Positions 32,077 to 41,100 of a stretch of 64,000 bases of DNA are shown here, piece by piece. Within the stretch, counting starts at the first letter, position 1. Every line of letters starts with the position of its first letter. The position numbers were made by a program, and so were the translations under genes. The notes under the pieces were generated by a model. It saw nothing but the letters and a program-made list of their open reading frames with translations. It searched no databases and was not told the DNA's origin. Source of the stretch: Luteipulveratus halotolerans (lineage in GTDB: Bacteria > Actinomycetota > Actinomycetes > Actinomycetales > Dermatophilaceae); NCBI RefSeq assembly GCF_001247745.1, contig NZ_LAIR01000002.1, positions 2,480,001-2,544,000 on the forward strand, given 5' to 3'.

Positions 32077-32463
32077 TCAGTCGGTGTCGATGTACAGGCA
32101 GAAGGGGTGGCCCGCCGGGTCGAGCATGACCCGGACATCGTCCTGCGGCTGGAAGTCGGCCAGCTCGGCCCCGAGACGCAGGGCGTCGGCCACGGCCGGC
32201 TCGAGCTCGCGCACACCGATGTCGAGGTGCAGCATCATGCCCTGCGTGCCGGGCTGCCCCGGCCAGGTCGGCCGCTCGTAGTGCTCCTCGGTCTGGAACG
32301 CCAGGTTGGCGTGGGACCCCGGGATACCCATCGCCACGAAGTCGGGGTCGTCGCCGACGAGCTCCCACCCGAGCAGGTCGCGGTAGAACGCCGTGAGCGT
32401 CCGCGCGTCCGGTGCTCCCAGCACCGTGCCGATCCACCCGCTCAACCCACGGATCCCAGCCAT
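32077..32463 (-). CDS. VOC-fold (glyoxalase-like) protein
   Basis: A 128-residue VOC domain: GWIGTVLGAPDARTLTAFYRDLLGWELVGDDPDFVAMG in the first half, GMMLHLDIGVRELEPAVADALRLGAEL in the second, ending DDVRVMLDPAGHPFCLYIDTD. The closing DPxGHPFCL pattern is usual for the widespread glyoxalase-like subgroup whose function is unknown. ATG at 32463 (MAGIRGLSGW) is preferred over an upstream start at 32499. It stands alone facing the MerR gene. Confidence 0.85.
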   Translation of the reverse strand: MAGIRGLSGWIGTVLGAPDARTLTAFYRDLLGWELVGDDPDFVAMGIPGSHANLAFQTEEHYERPTWPGQPGTQGMMLHLDIGVRELEPAVADALRLGAELADFQPQDDVRVMLDPAGHPFCLYIDTD

Positions 32464-32537
32464 CCCCCGACCTTGGCACGGTGTCGCGCCTCGGACCACC
32501 GGCGTACGCAGGTCCCGACCTGCGCGAGGATGGGCGC

Positions 32538-33425
32538 ATGAGTGTCGAGCACGAGCCCACGTTCACCTCGGTCGAGCAGGCGCAGTCGGCGCTGGCCGAG
32601 GTCGGCTACCTCGCCTCGTCCGCGATCGCGACGACCGCCTTCCTCGCCGACACGCTGGGCAAGCCGCTGCTCGTCGAAGGCCCGGCCGGTGTCGGCAAGA
32701 CCGAGCTCGCCAAGGCCATCAGCCGCGCGAGCGGGGCCGAGCTCGTGCGCCTGCAGTGCTACGAGGGCGTCGACGAGGCGCGCGCGCTCTACGAGTGGAA
32801 CCACGCCAAGCAGCTGCTGCGCATCACCGCCGAGCGCGACGCCGCCTGGGACGAGGTGCGCTCGGACATCTTCGCCGAGGAGTTCCTGCTCGCCCGACCG
32901 CTGCTCAAGGCTGTCCGCAGCGAGAAGCCCGTCGTGCTCCTGGTCGACGAGCTCGACAAGGCCGACGAGGAGATGGAGGGGCTGCTGCTGGAGATCCTGT
33001 CCGACTTCCAGGTGACCGTCCCCGAGCTCGGCACCATCACCGCGCGCACTCAGCCGTTCGTCGTCCTCACCTCCAACGCCACCCGCGAGCTGTCCGAGGC
33101 CTTGCGCCGGCGCTGCCTGTTCCTGCACGTCGACTACCCCGACGCCGACCTCGAGGAGCGCATCGTCCAGCTGCAGGCGCCCGAGCTGTCCGACGCCCTG
33201 AGCACGTCCGTCGTGCGCGTCGTCCGAGCGCTGCGCGACCTCAACCTGCGCAAGGCGCCTTCGATCGCCGAGACCGTCGACTGGGCCCGCACGCTGGTCG
33301 CGCTCGGCGCCGACGAGCTCGAGCCCGAGCTGGTCCGCAGCAGCCTCGGCGTCATCCTCAAGCACCAGGACGACATCACCACCGCCGCCAACACGCTCGA
33401 CCTCGACCGTGCCCTCGCCGGCTGA
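32538..33425 (+). CDS. MoxR-type AAA ATPase
   Basis: A 295-residue AAA+ ATPase of the MoxR group (CoxD-like). Walker A is EGPAGVGKTELAKA (about residue 50), Walker B VVLLVDELDKADEEME (about 137), sensor 1 VVLTSNATRELSEALRRRC with the arginine finger, and a C-terminal lid with APSIAETVDWARTLVALG. MoxR ATPases work with VWA proteins to mature or insert cofactors into partner enzymes. Here the following gene encodes such a VWA protein, overlapping by 17 bp. The true client is not evident in the window. Confidence 0.92.
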   Translation: MSVEHEPTFTSVEQAQSALAEVGYLASSAIATTAFLADTLGKPLLVEGPAGVGKTELAKAISRASGAELVRLQCYEGVDEARALYEWNHAKQLLRITAERDAAWDEVRSDIFAEEFLLARPLLKAVRSEKPVVLLVDELDKADEEMEGLLLEILSDFQVTVPELGTITARTQPFVVLTSNATRELSEALRRRCLFLHVDYPDADLEERIVQLQAPELSDALSTSVVRVVRALRDLNLRKAPSIAETVDWARTLVALGADELEPELVRSSLGVILKHQDDITTAANTLDLDRALAG

Positions 33426-34917
33426 GTCCGCTGCTCCCCCAGCGGTTTCCGCGCTGTCTCGACGCCTTGTCGAGGTGGCGACGTCGCTGCGCAGCCACGG
33501 CGTCAAGGTCGGTACGAGCGAGGTCGCCGATGCGGGCAAGGTGATCGGGGCGCTCGGCCTCGACGACCGCGAGACGTTGCGCGAGGGCCTGGCCAGCGCC
33601 TTCCTGCGCCGAGCCGGTCAGCGCAGCGTGTTCGACGAGGTCTTCGACATCTACTTCCCCGCCGGTGTCGGGTCGCGCTCCGGTACGCCGACCGGTGCCG
33701 ACGACGAGTCCGCGTCACCTCGCGAGCGCGCGGACGGCGTACGAGACCTGCTCATGGAGGCGCTCGCGCGCGACGACCGGGCCGAGCTCGACCGTCTCGC
33801 GGCGCTCGCCCTGGACCGGCTCGGTGAGCTCGAGCGTGAGGGTTCTGGTTGGTCGGCCGCACAGGCGCTCGACCGGCTCGCCCCGCAGACCGCGATCGCC
33901 GGTGCCCTGCAGCGCGCTCGCCAGCTCGGCGCCGAGGGCGACGGGTCGCAGGACGAAGGCGAGCAGGGCGGCGGCAGCGGCACCCAGGGCTCGGGCGGCG
34001 GAGGCGGCTCGGGAGCCGGGTCGGGCGGCGTACGCGAACAGCTCACCGACCGCATCGAGCGCGACGAGATGCGTTCTCGCGTGGCGGCTTTCAGACGTCG
34101 GGTCGAGACCGAGGCGCGCCGGCGCAACTCCGAGCTGCGCGGCACCGACCGCATCGCGAAGTACGCCGTGCAGGACGCGTTCGACAAGCGTGACTTCCTC
34201 GCGCCGGGCGGGGGCGAGCTCGCCGAGATGCGCGCCGCCATCAACCCGCTCGCCCGCAAGCTCGCGGCCCGGCTGACCGCCCGACGGCGACAGCAGACGC
34301 GCGGCACGATCGACGTACGCAAGACCCTGCGCCGCTCACTCACCACCGGCGGCGTGCCGATCGACCCCGCGTACGCACACCGCCGCCCGCACCGGCCGGA
34401 CCTGGTGCTGCTGTGCGACGTGAGCGGTTCGGTGGCCGGGTTCAGCGGATTCACGATGGCGCTGATGCAGGCGATCTCCGCACAGTTCAACAAGATTCGC
34501 GTGTTCGCATTCGTCAGCACCACCGACGAGATCACCGACCTCGTGCGAGCGGCCGGGCCCGAGGACGACGTCGTCAGCACCGCACTGCGCACCCGCAAGG
34601 TGCTCGGCTGGGGTGCGAGCAGCTCGTACGGCCAGTCGCTCGACAGCTTCGCCGCGAAGTTCATCGACGCCGTCGGGCCCCGCAGCACCGTGCTGATCCT
34701 CGGCGACGCCCGCTCCAACTACGGCCTCCCCCGCCTCGAGACGCTGCGGACGATCCGCGACCAGGCCCGCCAGGTCGCCTGGCTCAATCCTGAGCCCGTC
34801 TCGTCGTGGGGCACGGGCGACTCACTGGCCAAGGAGTACGCCCGTGTCGTCGACATGCACGAGTGCCGCAACATCGACCAGCTGCGCGCCTTCGTCAGCC
34901 GCGCCCTGCCCGTCTGA
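33409..34917 (+). CDS. VWA domain protein, CoxE-like partner of the MoxR ATPase
   Basis: A 502-residue protein. The N-terminal 250 residues contain an acidic, Gly/Ser/Gln-rich linker (GEQGGGSGTQGSGGGGG) after a helical domain (VATSLRSHGVKVGTSEVADA). The C-terminal VWA domain has a complete MIDAS: DVSGSVAGFS (DxSxS, about residue 343), the Thr/Asp region RTRKVLGWGASSSYGQSL and LILGDARSNYG. It starts with GTG inside the end of the MoxR gene, so translation is coupled. MoxR-VWA pairs are chaperone-like, and in Cox systems help mount metal cofactors; no such enzyme is coded nearby. Confidence 0.9.
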   Translation: MPSPAESAAPPAVSALSRRLVEVATSLRSHGVKVGTSEVADAGKVIGALGLDDRETLREGLASAFLRRAGQRSVFDEVFDIYFPAGVGSRSGTPTGADDESASPRERADGVRDLLMEALARDDRAELDRLAALALDRLGELEREGSGWSAAQALDRLAPQTAIAGALQRARQLGAEGDGSQDEGEQGGGSGTQGSGGGGGSGAGSGGVREQLTDRIERDEMRSRVAAFRRRVETEARRRNSELRGTDRIAKYAVQDAFDKRDFLAPGGGELAEMRAAINPLARKLAARLTARRRQQTRGTIDVRKTLRRSLTTGGVPIDPAYAHRRPHRPDLVLLCDVSGSVAGFSGFTMALMQAISAQFNKIRVFAFVSTTDEITDLVRAAGPEDDVVSTALRTRKVLGWGASSSYGQSLDSFAAKFIDAVGPRSTVLILGDARSNYGLPRLETLRTIRDQARQVAWLNPEPVSSWGTGDSLAKEYARVVDMHECRNIDQLRAFVSRALPV

Positions 34918-34954
34918 GCCGCGACCGATCCAGCGGTCAGCCATACTGGCGCCC

Positions 34955-36346
34955 GTGCGTGCCCGACTCCTTGCCGTCCTGACCACCTGCCTGCTGGGGT
35001 GTGCCGTCGTCGTCGGTGCACCGATGGCCGAGGCTGAGCCCGTCGCCTCGCCGACAGCCGACGCGCCGGCTGACTCAGCAGACGACGCAGGTTTCACGGT
35101 GCGCGGCCAGCAGCTCGACCTGCGGACCTCGTTGGGTTCGGCGCCGCAGGTGGAGCCCGGCCTCTACCGCGCGACGCTGCCGGCCGGGAAGTCGACGACC
35201 TACGCCAAGATCCAGCGACGCCCGGGCGAGACCCTCAACGTCGCGGTCAGCGGCGCGGCGCTCGAGCCCGGCAAGCCGTACTTCGCGACGGCCGATCACA
35301 GGCTCGCCGCCGACTTCGTGATCCCGTCCGAGTACGGCACGCCGACCACCTGCGGACGCTCGTCCTCATCGGCCGGCACCTACCTCTCCTCCGGCGACGC
35401 GTTCGGAGTGCTGACAGCGACCAACACCGCAGAGGGCGCCAAGACGCCGCGGACGATCGCCCCCAACGACGAGTGCTACCAGGCGACCACGCTCTACATC
35501 GAGATCTCCCGCGAGGCGCCGCCCGCGGCCGGTGCGATGCCGGTCGAGATCCAGGTGACGCGCGAGCCCAAGATCACCGGGACGCCGGACCAGCCCGTGA
35601 CCAAGGCCGACCTCGCCAAGCTGCAGACGCTGCCCAAGGACGACGACGTCGTCGTTGCACCCGGTCGCGGCTACAGCGACGCTCCCGAGCTCAAGCCCGA
35701 CGGCACCACGCGGCTGGACGTGCGGCTCGGCGAGACCTACTTCTACAAGGTCCGCGTCGGCTGGGGACAGCGCCTGGGTGCCTCGCTCGACGTGCCCGGA
35801 CGGGCCGCTCCGAAAGCCCCCCAGGTCGACACCGAGGTCAGCCTCGGCCTGCGCAACCCGATGCGCCAGGGCGTCGGATCGACCACGTCGTCGCAGTCCG
35901 CTCAGCAACCGGGCGACGACACCGCCATCACCCCCGATGTCGCCGAGGTCTCGACAGCGCCCGTGCGGTGGGCCAACCGCTCCGTGGACAGCACGCTCTA
36001 CGGCGACATCTCCTCCGACTCGGCACAGGCCACCACCGCCGCGGGCTGGTACTACGTGGTCGTCCGCGCCGACCCGTCCGACTCAGCCGAGACCAAGACC
36101 GGGGTGGCGCCGTACCGCACCCAGCTGACCGTCCAGGTGACCGGCACGGCAGGCTCCGGGCCGACGTTCGTCGACGCCAGCAACCAGGCGATGCCCGCGC
36201 CCAAGCCAGGCGAGCTCAGCATCGGCGGACAGGACGGCGGTTCGGGCTCGTCCCTGCCGTGGGCACGCATCGGTGGCGGCATCGCGGCGGCACTGCTCGC
36301 CGCGCTCGCCGTGGCCTGGGCACTGCGCGCGCGACGGAACGCCTGA
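34955..36346 (+). CDS. Secreted, C-terminally membrane-anchored protein of unknown function
   Basis: A 463-residue protein with a signal peptide (MRARLLAVLTTCLLGCAVVVGAPMAEA), a long extracellular part rich in beta structure and a final segment IGGGIAAALLAALAVAWAL followed by RARRNA. The outer part includes two or more jelly-roll-like stretches (GLYRATLPAGKSTTYAKIQRRPGE and ETYFYKVRVGWGQRLGASLDVPG) that resemble pre-peptidase C-terminal-type folds. No catalytic motif is seen. The layout (signal, ectodomain, one helix, basic tail) is that of a type I membrane protein. It is 37 nt after the VWA gene and converges on a Ser/Thr kinase gene with a 15-bp gap. Confidence 0.75.
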   Translation: MRARLLAVLTTCLLGCAVVVGAPMAEAEPVASPTADAPADSADDAGFTVRGQQLDLRTSLGSAPQVEPGLYRATLPAGKSTTYAKIQRRPGETLNVAVSGAALEPGKPYFATADHRLAADFVIPSEYGTPTTCGRSSSSAGTYLSSGDAFGVLTATNTAEGAKTPRTIAPNDECYQATTLYIEISREAPPAAGAMPVEIQVTREPKITGTPDQPVTKADLAKLQTLPKDDDVVVAPGRGYSDAPELKPDGTTRLDVRLGETYFYKVRVGWGQRLGASLDVPGRAAPKAPQVDTEVSLGLRNPMRQGVGSTTSSQSAQQPGDDTAITPDVAEVSTAPVRWANRSVDSTLYGDISSDSAQATTAAGWYYVVVRADPSDSAETKTGVAPYRTQLTVQVTGTAGSGPTFVDASNQAMPAPKPGELSIGGQDGGSGSSLPWARIGGGIAAALLAALAVAWALRARRNA

Positions 36347-36361
36347 CCGCTGGTCGGCCGG

Positions 36362-37774
36362 TCAGCCGGCGGGCTCTGCCCAGCGGTAGCCGCCGTCCTT
36401 GAACACGCACTCCAGCCGGTGACCGCTGTTGTCACCCTCGAACGAGCCCACGTCGGGCCAGGCGCACGACCCGCCTTGCACGGCCTTGCCCGGTGACTGG
36501 GTCTCACCGCCGTCGCTGCCGGCCCACGGAGCCCACACGAGGAGCCCGATCACCAGCAGGGCGAGCAGTGGCGCGGCGATCAGCACGGCCAGCGGGCCCT
36601 TCGACGCGGCCGCTTTCGGGCCGCCCGCGGGCTGTGCCCCGTACGGGCGCGAGCCGACCGTGTGCGCGGTCGAGGCGGCGTACGAGGGCAGCCCACCCGG
36701 TCCGGCGTACGCCGGTGCCGCACCGGTCGGGGCTGCGTACGCCGCGGGCGCGGGTCGGGTGCCGTCGACGGGCTGGCGTCGGGTGTCGGCAGGTGACTGG
36801 GGCGCGGTCGCACCGGCGCCTGCAGGCGCGCTCGCCCCGGTCGTCGCATCGCGCAGGCCCATGGGCCGTGCGGTCGGGGTGGTGCCGACGCCCGTCGGGT
36901 CGGCCTGCTCGCCCGGACGCAGGAACTCACCCTCGCTCACACCGCGCAGCTCGGGCATCTGCCGGAAGACCTCGACGTCGTCCTGGTCGCGCCAGGCGAG
37001 CTCGGGGGCCGCAAGCACCCGAAGGGCCTCGTGCGCGGTCGATGGGCGACCGGTCGGGTCAGGGTCGGCGAGCCGGATCAAAAGGTCCCACAGCACGGCG
37101 GGCGTGCCTTCGGGGCGCGGCGGCAGGTCGAGGCGCTCCGAACGCATCTGCGGACGCGGTCGGTGCCCCGTAAGCATCTGGAACCCGACCATGCCCGCGG
37201 CGTACAGGTCAGACCGCGGGTCGGGGTCGGCGCCGCGCAGCTGTTCGGGCGCGAGGTAGCCCGGCGTACCCATGACCACCGACAGTGAGGTGAGGCGCGG
37301 CGCGTCGACCGCGACGGCCACACCGAAGTCGGTGAGCCACAGGTGCGGGCGGCCGGTGCCGGTGGCGTCGAGCAGCAGGTTGGCGGGCTTGATGTCACGG
37401 TGCACGACGCCGGTGTCGTGGACGCCCGCCAGCGCGCTCAGCATCTGACGCATCAGCTCGGCGGCGTACGACGCGGGCAGTGGGCCGAAGTCGCCGACCA
37501 GTGTGGAGACGGAGCCGCCCTCGACGATCGGCATCGTGAACAGCACCTTGTCGTCCTCACCGGCCCAGCCCAGCGGTGTGACGACGTGCGGGTGGTGGAT
37601 GCGCATGCCCTGCTCGCGCATGAAGCGCAGCAACGAGCCGGCGTCGGACTGGCGCAGGACCTTGGCGGCGATGATGCGGTCGCGCTTGAGGTCGCGGACG
37701 CGCCACACGGCTCCCATCCCGCCCTCGCCGATCATGTCGATCAGCTCGTAGCGGCCGGCGAACACCTCACCCAC
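36362..37774 (-). CDS. Membrane serine/threonine protein kinase (Hanks type)
   Basis: A 470-residue kinase. The catalytic domain (about 1-270) has the Gly loop IGEGGMGAVWRV, the Lys in IIAAKVLRQ, HRDIKPANLLL, DFGVAV and an APE-like APEQL. Then come an Ala/Pro/Thr-rich juxtamembrane segment, one transmembrane helix (GPLAVLIAAPLLALLVIGLLVWAPWAG) and a short extracellular tail of about 45 residues with two Cys (GGSCAWPDV and RLECVFKDGG) that could form a disulfide. No PASTA repeats. The start is GTG at 37774 because AAGGAG lies 5 nt upstream. It overlaps the upstream HTH gene by 8 bp, so the two are coupled. Confidence 0.92.
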   Translation of the reverse strand: MGEVFAGRYELIDMIGEGGMGAVWRVRDLKRDRIIAAKVLRQSDAGSLLRFMREQGMRIHHPHVVTPLGWAGEDDKVLFTMPIVEGGSVSTLVGDFGPLPASYAAELMRQMLSALAGVHDTGVVHRDIKPANLLLDATGTGRPHLWLTDFGVAVAVDAPRLTSLSVVMGTPGYLAPEQLRGADPDPRSDLYAAGMVGFQMLTGHRPRPQMRSERLDLPPRPEGTPAVLWDLLIRLADPDPTGRPSTAHEALRVLAAPELAWRDQDDVEVFRQMPELRGVSEGEFLRPGEQADPTGVGTTPTARPMGLRDATTGASAPAGAGATAPQSPADTRRQPVDGTRPAPAAYAAPTGAAPAYAGPGGLPSYAASTAHTVGSRPYGAQPAGGPKAAASKGPLAVLIAAPLLALLVIGLLVWAPWAGSDGGETQSPGKAVQGGSCAWPDVGSFEGDNSGHRLECVFKDGGYRWAEPAG

Positions 37775-38237
37775 GTCGACTCCTTCCTGCGGCCCGAGCC
37801 AGGATCTGGGCGAGCTCGGCAGAGATGGGTTCGACCGCGTGCGCCGCAGCGGCGAGCTGCTCGGCTGACGCGGCGGCGCGCAGCCCTCCCAGCAGTGACG
37901 CGCCGTCGCTGAGCGTAGACGCTCCGGACAGGGGTGCCTGGGCCGCCCGTACCTGCGCGAGCCGCTGCTCCAGCACGTCACGGTCTGCCGGGACGCCGGA
38001 GTCGACGAGATCGATGAGGGCCCGCAGGCGTACGACGACGGCCGGGTTGCCGATCTTGACCCGCCGGGCGCTCGCCAGCTGGGACAGCATCGGCGCGGAC
38101 AGCCCGAGCAGCTCGGCCATGCGGGCCTGCGTGATGCCGAGGCCTGCGACGAGCCGGCGCAGGAGCGGGCCGAGAGGTTCGCCGTAGAGCTGAGCCTGCT
38201 GCGCCTGGTTGCGCGCGATCTCGGCGTGGTCGTCCAC
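37767..38237 (-). CDS. Small HTH (XRE-like) protein coupled to the kinase
   Basis: A 156-residue protein. LLRRLVAGLGITQARMAELLGLSAPMLSQLASARRVKIGNP (about 25-65) is a Cro/C1-type helix-turn-helix; the rest is Ala-rich and helical (RAAQAPLSGASTLSDGASLLGG). GTG at 38237 follows AAGGAG. Its 3' end overlaps the kinase start. It may regulate the kinase operon or be its substrate, but the sequence does not decide. Confidence 0.8.
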   Translation of the reverse strand: MDDHAEIARNQAQQAQLYGEPLGPLLRRLVAGLGITQARMAELLGLSAPMLSQLASARRVKIGNPAVVVRLRALIDLVDSGVPADRDVLEQRLAQVRAAQAPLSGASTLSDGASLLGGLRAAASAEQLAAAAHAVEPISAELAQILARAAGRSRRG

Positions 38238-38262
38238 GGGGCTCCTTCGGCATGAACAGCGT

Positions 38263-38293
38263 CGCCGGCCCCGCCGAGGCGGCGGGACCGGCG
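38263..38293 (-). terminator. Terminator after the aldo/keto reductase gene
   Basis: Fourteen-bp arms (38263-38276 and 38280-38293) with one mismatch and a 3-nt loop lie between the reductase stop and the HTH gene start on the minus strand. Confidence 0.55.
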
Positions 38294-38328
38294 ATCAGCC
38301 TACGGGCTGGCAGGCGCTGGGACGGGGC

Positions 38329-39180
38329 TCAGGCGTCGAACGTCGCCGGGTCCGGGCCCAGACGCGTGCCGGCGTCCAGACCGGCGATGGCCGACAGGTC
38401 CTCGTCGTCCAGCTCGAAGCCCAGGACGTCGAAGTTCGCGGCGATGCGCTCCGGCGTGACCGACTTCGGGATGACGACGTTGCCGATCTGCAGGTGCCAG
38501 CGCAGGATCACCTGGGCCGGCGCACGACCGGCCTTCTGGGCGATCTCGGCGATCACGGGGTCGGCGAGCAGCTCGCCACCCTGGGCCAGCGGGCTCCACG
38601 CCTCGGTGTGGATCCCGTTCGCGGCGTGGAACTCGCGCAGCTGTGCCTGCTGCAGCAGCGGGTGCAGCTCGATCTGGTTGACGGCCGGGAACTCGCCGAG
38701 CTCGTCGTACACCCGCTGCAGGTGGTCGACGTTGAAGTTGCACACGCCGACGGCGCGGACGCGGCCGTCCTCACGCAGCTGCTGCAGCGCGCGGTAGGTG
38801 TCGACGTAGGCGTTCAGGTCGGGCCGCGGCCAGTGGATGAGGTAGAGGTCGGGTGCGGAGCCGAGCTTGTCGACGGAGGCGTCGAACGCCGCGAGCGTGG
38901 CGTCGTACCCCTGGTCGGCGTTCCACGCCTTCGTCGTGACGAAGACGTCCTCACGCGCGACGTCGGACTCGGCCAGCGCGCGGCCGACACCGCGCTCGTT
39001 GCCGTAGATCGCCGCCGTGTCGATGCTGCGGTAGCCCGTCTCGAGTGCGGTCCTCACCGCCGGCGTCGCCTCGTCGTCCGGCACCTGCCAGACGCCGAAG
39101 CCGAGCTGGGGCATCTCGACGGAGGCCGCGCCGGCTCGGAGGGAGACCGTGGGGACAGTGGTCGTGGCTGAATCGGTCAT
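38329..39180 (-). CDS. Aldo/keto reductase
   Basis: A 283-residue NADPH-dependent reductase of the AKR5 type. The tetrad is visible: Asp and Tyr in YRSIDTAAIYGNERGVG (about 50-65), Lys in FVTTKAW (about 82) and His in YLIHWP (about 115). Cofactor-binding IPKSVTPERIAANFDV is near the end. It reduces aldehydes, ketones or 2,5-diketogluconate-like sugars; the exact substrate is unknown. It starts 95 bp upstream of the divergent carboxylase alpha-subunit gene. Confidence 0.93.
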   Translation of the reverse strand: MTDSATTTVPTVSLRAGAASVEMPQLGFGVWQVPDDEATPAVRTALETGYRSIDTAAIYGNERGVGRALAESDVAREDVFVTTKAWNADQGYDATLAAFDASVDKLGSAPDLYLIHWPRPDLNAYVDTYRALQQLREDGRVRAVGVCNFNVDHLQRVYDELGEFPAVNQIELHPLLQQAQLREFHAANGIHTEAWSPLAQGGELLADPVIAEIAQKAGRAPAQVILRWHLQIGNVVIPKSVTPERIAANFDVLGFELDDEDLSAIAGLDAGTRLGPDPATFDA

Positions 39181-39275
39181 ACCAAGGGCAAACTCCTCAC
39201 CGCGGCGAGTTATGCCCCGGCGTCGGGTGTGACGCCCGACTCAGCAGTACGCGCGCGGGCCGCTAGAGTCCGGCC

Positions 39276-41051
39276 ATGGAGTCACTGCACAAAGTCCTCA
39301 TCGCCAACCGGGGTGAGATCGCTGTTCGCATCGCCCGCGCCTGCACCGACGCGGGCATCGCCTCGGTCGCGGTCTACGCCGAGCCCGACCGTGACGCGCT
39401 GCACGTCAAGGTCGCCGACGAGGCGTACGCCCTGGGCGGCCAGACGCCGGCGGACTCCTACCTGCTGCAGGACAAGCTGATCGAGGTGGCCCAGCAGTCC
39501 GGTGCGGACTCCGTGCACCCCGGCTACGGCTTCCTGGCCGAGAACGCCGAGTTCGCGCAGAAGGTCATCGACGCCGGCCTGGTGTGGATCGGCCCCTCCC
39601 CCGAGGCGATCGACGCCCTCGGTGACAAGGCCAAGGCCAAGCACATCGCCGTCAAGGCCGACGCCCCGCTCGCGCCGGGCACCAAGGACCCGGTCTCCGG
39701 CGCCGACGAGGTCGTCGCGCTCGCCGAGGAGTTCGGGCTACCCATCGCGATCAAGGCGGTGTACGGCGGCGGCGGGCGCGGCCTGAAGGTCGCCCGCACC
39801 ATCGAGGAGATCCCCGACCTGTACGAGTCCGCGGTGCGTGAGGCCGTCACCGCGTTCGGTCGTGGCGAGTGCCTGGTCGAGAAGTTCCTCGACAAGCCGC
39901 GCCACGTCGAGACCCAGTGCCTGGCCGACGCCCACGGCAACGTCGTGGTCGTCTCCACCCGCGACTGCTCGTTGCAGCGCCGCAACCAGAAGCTCGTCGA
40001 GGAGGCCCCCGCGCCGTTCCTCACCGACGAGCAGCACGCCGAGCTCGTCCGCGCGTCCAAGGCGATCCTGCGCGAGGCCGGCTACGTCGGCGCCGGCACC
40101 TGCGAATACCTCGTCGCCCAGGACGGCACGATCTCCTTCCTCGAGGTCAACACCCGTCTGCAGGTCGAGCACCCGGTCTCCGAAGAGGTCACCGGCATCG
40201 ACCTGGTCCGTGAGCAGCTGCGCATCGCCGCCGGCGAAGAGCTCGGCTACGACGACCCCGAGCCGCAGGCCCACTCCATCGAGTTCCGCATCAACGGCGA
40301 GGACGCCGGCCGCGGCTTCCTGCCCGCACCGGGCACGGTCACGCGTCTGGTCGTGCCGTCCGGTCCGGGTGTTCGTTGGGACGCCGGTCTGGTCGAGGGC
40401 GACACGGTCGCCGGCGCGTTCGACTCGATGATCGCCAAGCTCATCGTCACCGGCCGCACCCGTGAGCAGGCGTTGCAGCGATCCCGCCGTGCGCTCGCCG
40501 AGCTCGAGATCGACGGCATGCCCACGGTCACCCCGTTCCACCGTGCGGTCGTGTCCGACCCGGCGTTCGCGCCCGAGGGCGACGCGCCCTTCACCGTCCA
40601 CACGCGCTGGATCGAGACCGAGTTCGACAACCAGATCGCCCCGTACGCCGGTGCCGTGGGCGCCGACGGCGAGGAGCCCACTCCTCGGCAGAGCCTGGTC
40701 GTCGAGGTCGGCGGCAAGCGTCTGGAGGTCTCCCTGCCGGGTGACCTCCAGCTCGGTGGCGGTGGCGGCGGCCCCGCCAAGAAGAAGGCCCCCAAGCGCA
40801 GCCGTTCGGGCGGCGGCGGTGCTGCGGCCTCGGGCGACTCCCTCACCGCACCCATGCAGGGCACCATCGTCAAGATCGCGGTCGAGGACGGCGCGAGCGT
40901 CGAGGTCGGCGACACGGTCCTGGTGCTGGAGGCCATGAAGATGGAGCAGCCCATCACCGCCCACAAGGCCGGCGTCGTCAGCGGGCTCACCGCACAGATC
41001 GGCCAGACCGTCACGGCTGGCAGCGTCCTCGCCGACATCAAGGACGCCTGA
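39276..41051 (+). CDS. Acyl-CoA carboxylase alpha subunit (biotin carboxylase + biotin carrier)
   Basis: A 591-residue fusion: biotin carboxylase (about 1-450) and a biotin carboxyl carrier domain (about 520-590), with the biotinyl lysine in EAMKMEQP. ATP-grasp signatures are AVYGGGGRGLKVARTIEEI and FLEVNTRLQVEHPVSEEVTGIDLVREQL. A flexible Lys/Arg/Gly linker (KKKAPKRSRSGGGG) precedes the carrier domain. This AccA3-like subunit normally serves several carboxyltransferases, so it can partner the beta subunits at 3016 and 28671; it is biotinylated by BirA. A TAGAGT box 6 nt before the ATG suggests a leaderless message. Confidence 0.95.
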   Translation: MESLHKVLIANRGEIAVRIARACTDAGIASVAVYAEPDRDALHVKVADEAYALGGQTPADSYLLQDKLIEVAQQSGADSVHPGYGFLAENAEFAQKVIDAGLVWIGPSPEAIDALGDKAKAKHIAVKADAPLAPGTKDPVSGADEVVALAEEFGLPIAIKAVYGGGGRGLKVARTIEEIPDLYESAVREAVTAFGRGECLVEKFLDKPRHVETQCLADAHGNVVVVSTRDCSLQRRNQKLVEEAPAPFLTDEQHAELVRASKAILREAGYVGAGTCEYLVAQDGTISFLEVNTRLQVEHPVSEEVTGIDLVREQLRIAAGEELGYDDPEPQAHSIEFRINGEDAGRGFLPAPGTVTRLVVPSGPGVRWDAGLVEGDTVAGAFDSMIAKLIVTGRTREQALQRSRRALAELEIDGMPTVTPFHRAVVSDPAFAPEGDAPFTVHTRWIETEFDNQIAPYAGAVGADGEEPTPRQSLVVEVGGKRLEVSLPGDLQLGGGGGGPAKKKAPKRSRSGGGGAAASGDSLTAPMQGTIVKIAVEDGASVEVGDTVLVLEAMKMEQPITAHKAGVVSGLTAQIGQTVTAGSVLADIKDA

Positions 41052-41066
41052 GCGGCTCACCGATGC

Positions 41067-41096
41067 GGGCGTCCCGAGCGAGAGCTCGGGGCGCCC
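41067..41096. terminator. Bidirectional terminator between carboxylase and TetR genes
   Basis: GGGCGTCCCGAGC (41067-41079) pairs with GCTCGGGGCGCCC (41084-41096), one G-T pair, loop GAGA. It fits the 49-bp gap between convergent stops. Confidence 0.7.
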
Positions 41097-41100
41097 GTCG

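Noticed and set aside
33960..34040. Possible frameshift in the Gly-rich stretch of the VWA gene
   Set aside because: The frame continues without break into an intact MIDAS domain; the stretch is an ordinary flexible linker.
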